DNA of 64,000 bases from Henriciella sp. (GTDB lineage: Bacteria > Pseudomonadota > Alphaproteobacteria > Caulobacterales > Hyphomonadaceae). Below are positions 9,788-18,290 of this stretch, piece by piece (positions within the stretch are counted from its first letter, which is position 1; every line of letters begins with the position of its first letter). The notes under the pieces were generated by a model that saw only the letters and a list, made by a program, of their open reading frames with translations, did not search any database and was not told the origin of the DNA. The translations under genes and the position numbers were made by a program. The DNA lies in contig JAJFFK010000002.1 of assembly GCA_021776655.1 (NCBI GenBank), forward strand, positions 62,001 to 126,000, read 5' to 3'.

Positions 9788-9857
9788 AGCCCTGAGCCCG
9801 ATACGGAACCCGCTTCGCGACGCTGCCCCAAAGGGGCTTAGCACGTCGTAAAACAGA
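9788..9857 (-). repeat. Family-A dispersed repeat, inverted copy
   Basis: On the minus strand: TCTGTTTTACGACGTGCTAAG, a hairpin around CCCCTTTGGGG, GCGGGTTCCG, TATCGGGCTCAGGGCT. It faces the copy at 9503-9751, so the two GGGCTCAGGGCTGTTT ends form an inverted pair about 37 bp apart. Confidence 0.8.
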
Positions 9858-9886
9858 CCCTAGCCTAGCGAGAAAAAGCACGCCCA

Positions 9887-10447
9887 CTAAGTCTCGTCGG
9901 CGATTTTCTCGTGCAGCCAGGCCGCGTGGCGGGGGGCTTTTTTGGTTGCGGCCCATTCTTCGAGCATTAAGGGCGCGACCTCTTTAAGCTGCGCCATCTG
10001 CGCGGGCGTGCTGATATTGCAAGCCAGTTCGAGGCGATGACCAGACGGGTCGAAGAAATAGATCGACTTGAAGATGCCGTGATGGGTTGGGCCGAGCACG
10101 TCTAGCCCCATGCTTTCGGCGCGGGTCTTGGCGGCCATCAGGTCGTCCATCGTCGCGACCTTGAAGGCGATATGCTGGACCCATTCGGGCGTATTGTGAT
10201 CGCGGTCCATGTCGGGCTGCTCTGGTAGCTCAAAGAAGGCCAGGACATTGCCATTACCTGCGTCCATGAACACGTGCATATACGGATCGTATGCGCCCGT
10301 GGACGGGACGTGATCTTCGGCAATCGCGAGTTGAAACGCCATGCCCATGACGGACTGGTAGAACTCAACCGTCTGTTTGGCATCCTTGCAGCGATAGGCG
10401 ACGTGGTGAATGCCTTGCAGGACGGGAGCGGGGGCGTCGGACATCAT
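9887..10447 (-). CDS. VOC-family dioxygenase/glyoxalase-like protein
   Basis: A vicinal-oxygen-chelate fold protein of 186 residues with the expected metal positions: [10 protein letters not shown] (His near residue 14), the WVQHIAFKV block (about 89-97) and [14 protein letters not shown] (Glu near 139). It overlaps the 3' end of hpd by ATGA and is probably co-translated, so a role in tyrosine/homogentisate breakdown or detoxification is likely. The precise reaction is unknown. The first of two adjacent ATG codons was used because it makes the ATGA overlap. Confidence 0.85.
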   Translation of the reverse strand: MMSDAPAPVLQGIHHVAYRCKDAKQTVEFYQSVMGMAFQLAIAEDHVPSTGAYDPYMHVFMDAGNGNVLAFFELPEQPDMDRDHNTPEWVQHIAFKVATMDDLMAAKTRAESMGLDVLGPTHHGIFKSIYFFDPSGHRLELACNISTPAQMAQLKEVAPLMLEEWAATKKAPRHAAWLHEKIADET

Positions 10448-11529
10448 GCGTCCTCCTTCACCTCAAGTACGCCGCGATTGATCTGGTCACGTTCCATGCT
10501 CTCGAACAAGGCTTTGAAATTGCCTTCGCCGAAGCCATCATCGCCTTTGCGCTGGATGAATTCGAAGAAAACTGGGCCGACTTGCGCCTGCGCGAAGATT
10601 TGCAGGAGCAGGCGCGGCTGGTCGTTTTCGACGATACCATCAAGCAAGATACCGCGCATTTTCAGGCCGTTGACGTCTTCGCCATGGCCCGGCAAGCGCT
10701 CTTCGAGCATCTCGTAATAGGCTTCTGGCGGCGCAGTCATGAACGGCACACCAAGTTTCTTCAGGCGATCCCAGCAGACCGGAAGGTTGGCGCAGCTAAA
10801 TGCGATATGCTGAATGCCTTCGCCGTTAAATTCGCGCAGGAATTCCTCGATTTGGCCCTTGCCGCCCTCGCCTTCTTCGTTCAGCGGAATGCGGATCTTG
10901 CCGTCCGGCGCGGTTAGCGCTTTCGAGGTCAGGCCGGTATATTCGCCCTTGATGTCAAAGAAACGGATCTCACGGAAGTTGAACAAGGTCTCGTAATAAT
11001 CAGCCCAATAAGCCATGCGGCCACCATAAACATTGTGGGTCAGGTGATCGATCACCTCGAAACCGGCGCCAACCGGCAGCTGATCGACGCCCGGCAGCGG
11101 TTCGAAATCAATGTCGTAAATGTCGAGTTCGTCGCCATAACGGTCAATCAGATAGACAATCGCACCGCCAATGCCGCGTATAGCCGGGATGTGCAGTTCA
11201 GATGGTCCGGTCTCAACACTAACTGGCTCAGCACCTTGTTTGAGCAGATAGTCATAAGCCTTGCGTGCGTCTTTGACCCGGAAACCCATACCGCAGGCCG
11301 ACGGGCCATGCTCGCGTGAGAAATACCATGCAGCGGATTTGGGCTCATAATTGGTAATCAGGTTGATCCCGCCTTGACGCCATAGCTCGACATGCTTGGA
11401 GCGATGGCGGGCGACTTTGGTAAAGCCGATGGTTTCGAATACAGCTTCAAGATGGCCAGGTTCTGGAGCTGAAAACTCAATAAATTCAAACCCGTCAAGT
11501 CCGACTGGGTTTTCGAAAAGATCGGCCAT
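10444..11529 (-). CDS. hpd: 4-hydroxyphenylpyruvate dioxygenase
   Basis: Converts 4-hydroxyphenylpyruvate to homogentisate in tyrosine catabolism, using Fe(II). The protein has 361 residues with two VOC halves. The three iron ligands are in place: His162 (VIDHLTHNV), His241 (GIQHIAF) and Glu323 ([12 protein letters not shown]), and the C-terminal [15 protein letters not shown]-like signature is present as [16 protein letters not shown] strong AGGAGG ribosome-binding site precedes the ATG. The gene is divergent from a MarR regulator, with a palindromic operator just upstream. No hmgA or fahA lies in the window. Confidence 0.97.
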   Translation of the reverse strand: MADLFENPVGLDGFEFIEFSAPEPGHLEAVFETIGFTKVARHRSKHVELWRQGGINLITNYEPKSAAWYFSREHGPSACGMGFRVKDARKAYDYLLKQGAEPVSVETGPSELHIPAIRGIGGAIVYLIDRYGDELDIYDIDFEPLPGVDQLPVGAGFEVIDHLTHNVYGGRMAYWADYYETLFNFREIRFFDIKGEYTGLTSKALTAPDGKIRIPLNEEGEGGKGQIEEFLREFNGEGIQHIAFSCANLPVCWDRLKKLGVPFMTAPPEAYYEMLEERLPGHGEDVNGLKMRGILLDGIVENDQPRLLLQIFAQAQVGPVFFEFIQRKGDDGFGEGNFKALFESMERDQINRGVLEVKEDA

Positions 11530-11546
11530 AATGCCTCCTGATAGCT

Positions 11547-11568
11547 ATTAGTTGCATTTGTAACTAAT
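11547..11568. promoter_or_regulatory. Palindromic operator between hpd and the MarR gene
   Basis: A 22-bp site with perfect 7-bp arms ATTAGTT...AACTAAT and an 8-bp spacer, 18 bp upstream of the hpd start. Size, symmetry and position are those of a MarR-family operator. Binding by the divergent regulator at 11655 is inferred. Confidence 0.6.
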
Positions 11569-11654
11569 TTTGACCTGATGACAAGCTATGGCTTGCCACC
11601 TTATGCCAAAATCCTCCATGCTAGACGTCGATGCACACCAAGAGGCTGCCACAT

Positions 11655-12119
11655 ATGCCGGACCAACCAGATCTTCGCCTCGATAATTTCCTACCTTATC
11701 GACTTTCGGTTCTGTCAAATGCCGTATCGCGAAGAATTTCAAACATATACGAGCGTGAATTTGACTTGTCGGTTTGGCAGTGGCGGATCATCGCGATCCT
11801 CGGCGAGGGCGTCGATCTGACCAGTACCGAAGTCGCGATACGTACGTTAATGGACAAGCCATCGGTTAGTCGGGCGGCAACGAGTTTGATTGAGCGCGGA
11901 ATTATCTCACGGACAATCGATCCCGGTGATCGCCGCCGCGCGCCATTGGCACTGACCGATGAGGGACGCGCAATCTATGCTGCTGTGATCCCGCGCGCAC
12001 TGGCCTGTGAACGCGAATTACTGGACGTTCTATCAGATGCGGACACCAAATTATTGCACGACTTACTGACGCGGCTGTCGAAAATTGCATCACCCGACAG
12101 TGCGCTATGGAGCGAATAG
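11655..12119 (+). CDS. MarR-family transcriptional regulator (probable hpd repressor)
   Basis: A winged-helix regulator of about 154 residues. The dimer helices flank the DNA-binding part: LSVWQWRIIAILGE, STEVAIRTLMDKPSVSRAATSLIERG (recognition helix) and the wing SRTIDPGDRRRAPLALTDEG with the DxRxxR-type motif. The ATG at 11655 fits the usual N terminus; an in-frame ATG at 11631 would add eight residues. It is divergent from hpd and shares the operator region, so it likely controls aromatic amino acid breakdown and responds to a phenolic or keto-acid ligand. The ligand is not known. Confidence 0.88.
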   Translation: MPDQPDLRLDNFLPYRLSVLSNAVSRRISNIYEREFDLSVWQWRIIAILGEGVDLTSTEVAIRTLMDKPSVSRAATSLIERGIISRTIDPGDRRRAPLALTDEGRAIYAAVIPRALACERELLDVLSDADTKLLHDLLTRLSKIASPDSALWSE

Positions 12120-12153
12120 AGACGGCCGCAACACGACATCAAAAGAGGACCGT

Positions 12154-13230
12154 ATGGCGACGAATTTCATGGATGCCATTTTTTCAAACCTAACCGAGCA
12201 GCGCCCGGAATTTGCCAATGCCGCTACAACCTGGCGCGAGACTTTGCAGCCCGCCCTGTTGGCACGCGAAGCCGAACGAAAAGCAATCATTGCGAAAGCT
12301 CGAAAACGCACGATTCGTGTGGGTCTGATTGCCTTTGCACTAACTGCCGGAGCGATCATCATCCTGTTCAGGGGGCAATTGGCACTTTTCACCATTTTCA
12401 TAGGTGTGGTCGGGACAGCGCTGGCCAGCGGGGTCGCTTGGGTGCCCCTGTTCACGATGAAATCGGAAACCAAGCAATTGGTGGTGGGCGCCGCAGCGCA
12501 AGCTTTCGGGTTCTCCTATGACACATTGCATCCCGACGTGTCTGGGGTCACAGACTGGCGCAGTGCCGGAAGCTGGTTGAAAACAAACACCAAATTCAAG
12601 GGAACGGCCCAACACGACGCCCCGCCAACACCCGCCTTCGAGGTTCTGGACGACGCTAAACTGATGCCTGGCTATGATAGCCGCAAGTTCGAAGACCTGA
12701 TCGAGGGAGACCGCGCGGATACACACTTCTCACTGGTCGAATGCAAACTCACTCAGCAGCAAGGGTCGGGGAAAAACCGCCGGACCGTCACGACCTTCCA
12801 AGGACTTTTATTCCATATTGAATATCCCCAGCGCTTTCTGGGCCGGACGCTGATAGCTCGGCAGGGTTGGTGGAAAGGATGGTTTGGCGACAAGGATCTG
12901 AAAAAAGTCGATCTCGTCGCGAAAGAGCTGGAAGACAATTTCACCATCTATTCAAACGATCAGGTCGAGGCGCGCGCGCTACTGACACCGGATCGGATGG
13001 AACGTCTGATTGCCCTGGAGCGCCATTTCAAGGGCGGCAAGCTGCGCGGTGTGTTCGAAGGCGATCATCTGACACTTGCGCTAGAAGCCGAAGACCAGTT
13101 TGAGGCCGGATCGATCTGGAAAACACTGGTTGATCCTGAGCGCTATATTAGCGCTCTGACAGAAATCGGACTGGTTTGTGATGTGGTTGATGGCTTCCTG
13201 ACGCGCGAATGGGTCAAAGATAAATTGTAG
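12154..13230 (+). CDS. DUF3137-type membrane protein
   Basis: A 358-residue protein preceded by AGAGGA. After a soluble N-terminal segment, two closely spaced hydrophobic segments (about residues 52-95: VGLIAFALTAGAIIILF and FTIFIGVVGTALASGVAW) are followed by a long cytosolic region. That region contains FEDLIEGDRADTHFSLVECKL and TVTTFQGLLFHIEYP, typical of DUF3137 proteins. Function is unknown. It lies 34 bp behind the MarR gene on the same strand and could be co-transcribed, but no functional link to tyrosine breakdown is apparent. Confidence 0.85.
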   Translation: MATNFMDAIFSNLTEQRPEFANAATTWRETLQPALLAREAERKAIIAKARKRTIRVGLIAFALTAGAIIILFRGQLALFTIFIGVVGTALASGVAWVPLFTMKSETKQLVVGAAAQAFGFSYDTLHPDVSGVTDWRSAGSWLKTNTKFKGTAQHDAPPTPAFEVLDDAKLMPGYDSRKFEDLIEGDRADTHFSLVECKLTQQQGSGKNRRTVTTFQGLLFHIEYPQRFLGRTLIARQGWWKGWFGDKDLKKVDLVAKELEDNFTIYSNDQVEARALLTPDRMERLIALERHFKGGKLRGVFEGDHLTLALEAEDQFEAGSIWKTLVDPERYISALTEIGLVCDVVDGFLTREWVKDKL

Positions 13231-13247
13231 ACCAATTGTACAGACAC

Positions 13248-13940
13248 TTATCCAGCCATCCGGGCGAGGCAGCGCGCGTCAGTACGGACGCGGTTGAGGG
13301 CGACGCCGATAATCTTGCCGCCCACAGCTTCAATCTCTTCGCGCAAGGCCACGACTTCGCGCGGCAAGGTACGGTCAGCTTCAACCACCAGAACCACGCC
13401 GTCCTGTTCACTGGCGACCGCCAATCCTGCTGAAGACCGTGACAAGGCGGGCGCATCAACCACGGCCCAGTCGCTGGCCTTTCTCAAAGCCTGCCACCAG
13501 CCAGGTGCGGCCCGCAAACGAATCCGCACGCCCGGTGCCACGCGATCATTGCGAAACCGTGTAACCAGCAATTTTTGCCCCGATATCTGATGCACCGTCA
13601 GGAGTTTGTCTTCACCGCTGCCGGACTGAGAAGGCGAAAGGGTATAAAACGGCGTCTGTCGCAGTGAGGCATCATAAGCGCGGCCAGGACGTCCAACCTC
13701 GTCGCCAAACCCTGCCTCGAATGCCTTGAAAACAATGTTACGAGACACATCAAGCTCAACCAGCCAAGCCGACTTTTGCGCATGCTCAGCTGCCATCAAG
13801 GCAAAACTTGCCGCCAGACTGCTGGTTCCGGCACCGTCATGCGCGGCGATAAACATGATTGATCGCCCGCCCTCATCAGGGGCGTTCAGGCGTGTCGCAA
13901 GACGCCAGACATTGTCGAGATCAACGCGTAAATCACGCAT
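13248..13940 (-). CDS. HfsB-like P-loop partner of polysaccharide export (degenerate Walker A)
   Basis: The fold is that of the cytosolic BY-kinase/CpsD ATPase domain (230 residues): a P-loop region AAHDGAGTSSLAASF (about 33-46), the LVELDVSRN strand, and DWAVVDAPALSRSS as Walker B-like. The Walker A lysine is missing (GAGTSS instead of GxGKT/S), and there is no C-terminal tyrosine cluster. It is therefore probably not an active tyrosine kinase. It lies 45 bp downstream of the HfsA-like gene, and the size and pairing match Caulobacter HfsA-HfsB of the holdfast secretion complex. The holdfast assignment is inferred from neighbours. Confidence 0.78.
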   Translation of the reverse strand: MRDLRVDLDNVWRLATRLNAPDEGGRSIMFIAAHDGAGTSSLAASFALMAAEHAQKSAWLVELDVSRNIVFKAFEAGFGDEVGRPGRAYDASLRQTPFYTLSPSQSGSGEDKLLTVHQISGQKLLVTRFRNDRVAPGVRIRLRAAPGWWQALRKASDWAVVDAPALSRSSAGLAVASEQDGVVLVVEADRTLPREVVALREEIEAVGGKIIGVALNRVRTDARCLARMAG

Positions 13941-13985
13941 ACGAAACGTGTCCTGTGACTATATTCCTGCCTATCACAGCCATGG

Positions 13986-15494
13986 TTAACGGTGTTTTGC
14001 GACGGCTCGTGAACGCGATTGCCGAATCTGACCGATGACCGGCAGTCCGACGGTTCGTTGCACGGCCCCTGCAGTGGCAAACCCCCGCCTCGTCACAGCG
14101 CGCATAAGCCCTACGATCAAGGCAATCAGGCCTCCCAAAGCAAATCCACTGAGCACAATCAAACCGCGTTGTTGCAGATCAATTGACGGAACTTGCGCTG
14201 GTTCAAGTATGCGGATGGCTGCGATCTCACCACTGGCATCGGATGTATTGAAACCCGCGCTTTGTTGCCGTTCAGCAAGGCTGCGCACGCTCAAGTCTGC
14301 GATCTCACGGTTGCGCGTCAAAGTCGTCCAATTCGGCATCAGTGCGTTGAGCTGCGCAATCTGCAGCTCGATCTGCGCAAGTTGGGCGGCCAGATCTGAT
14401 TTGCGTCCAGCTTGCGATGCCGCTTCCGCTTCAGACGCATTCAAGGCGGCCCGCAAGATCTGAAAATTCGGATTGGGGCCAGAGCGTACAAGCGCGCCAG
14501 CGCGCTCCAAACTGGCCAGATAGGTTTCAACACGTGCGATCTGTGCATCAATGTTCAAGACGGCCTGGCTGTCAGGTGTATAGCGGGCCAGCAATTCCTC
14601 CCGATCGATCTGCAGGTTAAACAATCTCTGGTTTGGCCCGCCCTCGACCAGTAGATCAAGCTCTGCCGGTGTTGCCGCCAGTTGAGCGCGCGTCTTTGCA
14701 ATCTTCTGGGTGGTCGCATTGATGTCTGCTTGCAAGCGCGACTGGTCACGTGTGAGGGCGCCAAACAGCGCCTGTGCTGCTATGCGCTGGCTGTCGAAAT
14801 CAACCATATCGTTGGCCCGAAGAAAACCAGAGATCGCATCATCAGCGTTCAGCAAGTCGGTTTCAGCAAGCTTTAGCTGAGCTCCAACCGCGTCAACCGG
14901 AAGCGTGCCAACGACATCAAGCCGGTAATCAAGATAGGTTGCCAGGGCGGCGTTCAAGACTTCGGCCGCAATCGCGCCATCCTGATGGCCAAATGACACG
15001 GTCACAACCGGAGAATGCGCCTTGGTTTGAGCCGAGAAAGTGTCATGGAAGGCTGCAACGCTACGCGCCAGATATTTTGCTTCAATCACGCGACGTTGAC
15101 TGGCAGGGTTTCTGGAGAGTGCTTTGCTACGGGCCAAAGCAAGCTTGGGATAAAGTCGTTCAAGCGGAAACCGCGACAATGTTCGCTCCGCGATGACAGG
15201 ACTTTGCATCATATCAAGCTCGCCCTGAACGACTTGCTGAAGGTTGGCTTGCTGGCCGACCCGGACATATAATCGTGACGAGGAGACATGGCGCTCAGGC
15301 ATCATGGTCGCGGCGAGGACACCAAGCCCGGTTATGACCGCGATGATCAATCCCATCAGCCACTTTGCGCGCCATAGCTGTAGCAAGAGATCGGCGAGAG
15401 ACAGGCGCGCACGAATGGGTCCATACCCAGCCATGGCCGGGTTGGCACTGTGCCACCTCACGTCTTGCCTGCCTGCCATTTGGGTTGGCTCCAT
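13986..15494 (-). CDS. Wzz/GNVR chain-length determinant, HfsA-like
   Basis: Inner-membrane polysaccharide co-polymerase with a large periplasmic coiled-coil domain. TM1 is at about residues 47-67 (LMGLIIAVITGLGVLAA), then a Wzz domain, long Ala/Gln/Leu-rich coiled coil (about 200-420), and TM2 at about 455-475 (GLIVLSGFALGGLIALIVGL). The 502-residue length agrees with Caulobacter HfsA. The ATG at 15494 was chosen; an in-frame TTG lies at 15512. It is divergent from the OPX gene at 15585 and followed by the ATPase-like gene, so export of holdfast or another capsular polysaccharide is likely. Confidence 0.82.
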   Translation of the reverse strand: MEPTQMAGRQDVRWHSANPAMAGYGPIRARLSLADLLLQLWRAKWLMGLIIAVITGLGVLAATMMPERHVSSSRLYVRVGQQANLQQVVQGELDMMQSPVIAERTLSRFPLERLYPKLALARSKALSRNPASQRRVIEAKYLARSVAAFHDTFSAQTKAHSPVVTVSFGHQDGAIAAEVLNAALATYLDYRLDVVGTLPVDAVGAQLKLAETDLLNADDAISGFLRANDMVDFDSQRIAAQALFGALTRDQSRLQADINATTQKIAKTRAQLAATPAELDLLVEGGPNQRLFNLQIDREELLARYTPDSQAVLNIDAQIARVETYLASLERAGALVRSGPNPNFQILRAALNASEAEAASQAGRKSDLAAQLAQIELQIAQLNALMPNWTTLTRNREIADLSVRSLAERQQSAGFNTSDASGEIAAIRILEPAQVPSIDLQQRGLIVLSGFALGGLIALIVGLMRAVTRRGFATAGAVQRTVGLPVIGQIRQSRSRAVAKHR

Positions 15495-15584
15495 GCCTCG
15501 TCGATAGATCAATTTCGCATCTTCGGCTTGATACTTCCTTAAGCATTGGCCTAGACTTTTGCTGGATTCAGCTAGGTGAGGTCA

Positions 15585-16004
15585 GTGAAAAAAACGAGAC
15601 GCGTCCTGCCGGTTCTATTCATCATCCTGTGGCCAGCTGCATGTGTTGCAAAGCCGCCTTTGCCGCAGCCTGTCTCGCCATTATTGGTAACCCTTAACCA
15701 GACTGACGCCCCTGATGCGGTCTATACGTTCAAAGCCGGTGATCAGCTTGAGGTGATTATCCCCAGCGCGCCTGAACTCTCACGGTCGGTGACAGTTGAT
15801 CATGAGGGCCGTTTCCACCTGCCCTATATCGGGCAGGTTGCGGCCGCAGGGCTCTCGATCGGCGAGTTACGCGACACCATCGAAACCGCACTTGACCGCG
15901 AGCTTCTCGATCCACGGGTCGATCTTGTGCTGACCACCAACGCGGCACAACCAACACGTGCCAGAAATTGTGCCTGCACACCCGCCACAGCGACGCCTGA
16001 ATAG
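15585..16004 (+). CDS. Polysaccharide export (OPX/HfsD-like) lipoprotein, lacking the SLBB part
   Basis: Starts at GTG 15585 behind AGGTGAGG. A signal peptide ends in WPAAC (Cys20). The Poly_export domain occupies about residues 45-118 (YTFKAGDQLEVIIPSAPELS, HLPYIGQVAAAGLSI, DPRVDLVLTT). OPX proteins normally continue with an SLBB domain and run to about 180 residues or more. Here the protein stops at 139 with a low-complexity tail (ARNCACTPATATPE), and none of the three frames downstream resembles SLBB. It is either a truncated gene or a minimal OPX. It is divergent from the Wzz-like gene. Confidence 0.75.
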   Translation: MKKTRRVLPVLFIILWPAACVAKPPLPQPVSPLLVTLNQTDAPDAVYTFKAGDQLEVIIPSAPELSRSVTVDHEGRFHLPYIGQVAAAGLSIGELRDTIETALDRELLDPRVDLVLTTNAAQPTRARNCACTPATATPE

Positions 16005-16106
16005 GCCGTTCCATAACCGAAAGCGGCAAAAACCGCATTCTGACCCTTTTCCCAGCCCCACGATCACCTTATGCCGAGAGGGAACCATTATAACAGGACA
16101 TTCCCA

Positions 16107-16571
16107 ATGGCTGATGCTGAAAACACACTTATCCTCGAAACCACAAAAGGCAGCGCGAAGATTGAGCTGCGCCCGGATCTCGCGCCCGGCCATGTCACCC
16201 GAGTCAAAGAACTGGCCCGTGAGGGATTTTATGACGGGATCGTCTTCCACCGCGTGATTGATGGCTTCATGGCGCAATGTGGCTGCCCCCAGGGTAACGG
16301 CATGGGCGGATCATCCAAGCCCAATCTGAAAGCCGAGTTCAATAGCGAACCTCACGTACGCGGCACCTGTTCAATGGCACGAAGCCAACAGCCGAACTCA
16401 GCCAATAGCCAGTTTTTCATCTGCTTTGGCGACACCAGCTTCCTCGACAATCAGTACACGGTCTGGGGCAAGGTCACTGAAGGTATGGACGTGATCGACC
16501 AACTCAAACGCGGGGAACCGGCGCAAGATCCAGACGCGATTATCTCAATCAAGGTTGCGGCGGACAACTAG
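16107..16571 (+). CDS. Cyclophilin-type peptidyl-prolyl cis-trans isomerase
   Basis: A single-domain cyclophilin of 154 residues that catalyses proline isomerisation in protein folding. Active-site motifs are FHRVIDGFMAQCG (the catalytic Arg is in FHRVI, residue ~49), then GTCSMARS, NSQFFICFGD and the W in TVWGKV. No signal peptide is seen, so it is probably cytosolic (PpiB type). The ATG at 16107 follows an AGGA ribosome-binding site. The gene lies 31 bp ahead of the ChvG-like kinase, possibly co-transcribed. Confidence 0.94.
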   Translation: MADAENTLILETTKGSAKIELRPDLAPGHVTRVKELAREGFYDGIVFHRVIDGFMAQCGCPQGNGMGGSSKPNLKAEFNSEPHVRGTCSMARSQQPNSANSQFFICFGDTSFLDNQYTVWGKVTEGMDVIDQLKRGEPAQDPDAIISIKVAADN

Positions 16572-16602
16572 CGTTCAGAACCGACCAGATAGACTGGAGC
16601 AA

Positions 16603-18207
16603 ATGGCAAAGACGGGTGAAATCAGAAATCGTGAACGGGGACGCTTCAGCCTCCTCGGCTCGCGTATTGCCCGCCTGATCTTTGCTTCCAATCTGGCTGG
16701 CCTGATCATATTGATCATTGGCGCGATGGTCCTGAACGAGATGCGCGCCAGTTTCGTTGTTTCCAAAAAGCAGGACCTTGTTGGTCAGGCGCAGCTTCTG
16801 TCGAATCTGATTTCCGAAGATGCAACCTACGGGTTCCCCGAGCCGGCCATTGACGAAACGCTGGCGCGTGCGGCACTGGCCTCGCTATCGTTACCTGAAA
16901 CGTTGCGCGGAAAGATTTACGGTGTCGAAGCAGACCTGCTCGGGGACAGTTACTTTCTGTCCGACCGTGTCATCGTCTCGAACCTGCCCCCGTTACGGGA
17001 ACCGGGGAAAATATCGGTCTGGAGCAAGGGCCTGTCGGAATGGGCGATCGGTGCCCTGAGCGCGGTGACCCCGGCACGCGGCAGTGATGCGGTCCGGACC
17101 CAGACATTTGAAGAGGAATTTGCCGAGGCAATCCTCGGCAATGACGCCGCCAGTCAACGCTTCAATGATCGCGGGCAGAGAATTATCTCGGTCTCGGTGC
17201 CGATACAGCGTGTGTCAGCTGTGGTCGGTATACTGACCCTTGAATCAAACGATATTGACGCCATCATACGCGCCGAGCGGGCAGCTTTGGTGCCGTTCAT
17301 CGCGGTGGCTGTACTGGTCGCATTGGTGACCTCAGCGCTGCTCACGATCGGGATTGCCAATCCATTAAAACGCTTGTCGCTGGCGGCGGATGAAGTGCGA
17401 TCCGGGTCGAGCAGCACACTAAACCTGCCCCGCATAACCAAACGCCATGATGAGATTGGTCGCCTTGCCCAGTCGGTTGAGGCGATGACCGCTGCCTTGT
17501 TCGAGCGCATCACCGCAAATGAAAGCTTTGCCGCAGATGTCGCACACGAGTTGAAAAACCCGCTAACCTCTATCCGTTCAGCCGTGGAAACCGCTGAACT
17601 GGTTCAGGATGACCCGGTTGCACGCGAGAAGCTTCGTAAAGTCATCGCGCAGGATGTGATGCGCCTGGATCGTCTGATCACAGACATTTCAAATGCCTCA
17701 AGACTGGAAGCAGAAATTACCAGAATACCGGCTGAAAGCCTGGATATTGCCCGGTTCGTCCGCGATGTAACAGCAACCTATGAAGGGCTGTCCCATCAAC
17801 GTGAGGCCGCCATACGGTTCACTGATGCAACCATGAATTCTGGCCTGAAAGTGCAAGGACGTGAAGGCCCGCTTGGCCAGGTTCTACGTAACCTGATCGA
17901 CAATGCACGGTCATTTTCACCCGAAAAAGACACCGTTACAGTCACAGTGGAACAGGGACGGATCGGACCGCAAACAACCGCGCGTATCCTGATTGAAGAC
18001 AATGGCCCTGGTATTCCGGATGACAAATTAGAGAAAATATTCGACCGGTTTTATACAGATCGCCCGGAAGGGGCCGCGTTCGGCAATAATTCCGGCCTTG
18101 GGCTTTCGATCGTTGCGCAGATCATTGCGACCCACCAAGGCAGTGTCGTTGCGGAGAACAGGCCCGAGGGCGGCGCGCGCTTTATCGTGGAATTACCCGC
18201 CACTTGA
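16603..18207 (+). CDS. chvG: ChvG-type sensor histidine kinase
   Basis: Membrane sensor of the ChvG-ChvI (ExoS-ChvI) envelope/acid-stress system. The order is TM1 (about 22-44), a periplasmic sensing domain (about 45-225) of the stimulus-sensing type, TM2 (about 229-250), HAMP, and an H-box ADVAHELKNPLTS with phospho-accepting His315. The ATPase domain follows with N-box NLIDNARSFSP, G1 DNGPGIPDD and G2 GLGLSIV. The ATG at 16603 has a GGAG site. The response regulator chvI, usually directly upstream, is not here; a cyclophilin takes that place. EIIA-Man and HPr follow, as in the standard alphaproteobacterial order, but hprK is missing. Confidence 0.87.
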   Translation: MAKTGEIRNRERGRFSLLGSRIARLIFASNLAGLIILIIGAMVLNEMRASFVVSKKQDLVGQAQLLSNLISEDATYGFPEPAIDETLARAALASLSLPETLRGKIYGVEADLLGDSYFLSDRVIVSNLPPLREPGKISVWSKGLSEWAIGALSAVTPARGSDAVRTQTFEEEFAEAILGNDAASQRFNDRGQRIISVSVPIQRVSAVVGILTLESNDIDAIIRAERAALVPFIAVAVLVALVTSALLTIGIANPLKRLSLAADEVRSGSSSTLNLPRITKRHDEIGRLAQSVEAMTAALFERITANESFAADVAHELKNPLTSIRSAVETAELVQDDPVAREKLRKVIAQDVMRLDRLITDISNASRLEAEITRIPAESLDIARFVRDVTATYEGLSHQREAAIRFTDATMNSGLKVQGREGPLGQVLRNLIDNARSFSPEKDTVTVTVEQGRIGPQTTARILIEDNGPGIPDDKLEKIFDRFYTDRPEGAAFGNNSGLGLSIVAQIIATHQGSVVAENRPEGGARFIVELPAT

Positions 18208-18290
18208 TCATGCTTAACGCATGCATAACCTACTTGACGTTACTCTCTCCTCTGTCAGCATTACGGGTTTGATTGGTGTTGGAAAAGCAC

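Noticed and set aside
18208-18235. CtrA-type site (TTAA-N7-TTAA) upstream of EIIA
   Set aside because: Only TTAAC-N6-ATAA is present; the second half does not match and spacing is ambiguous.
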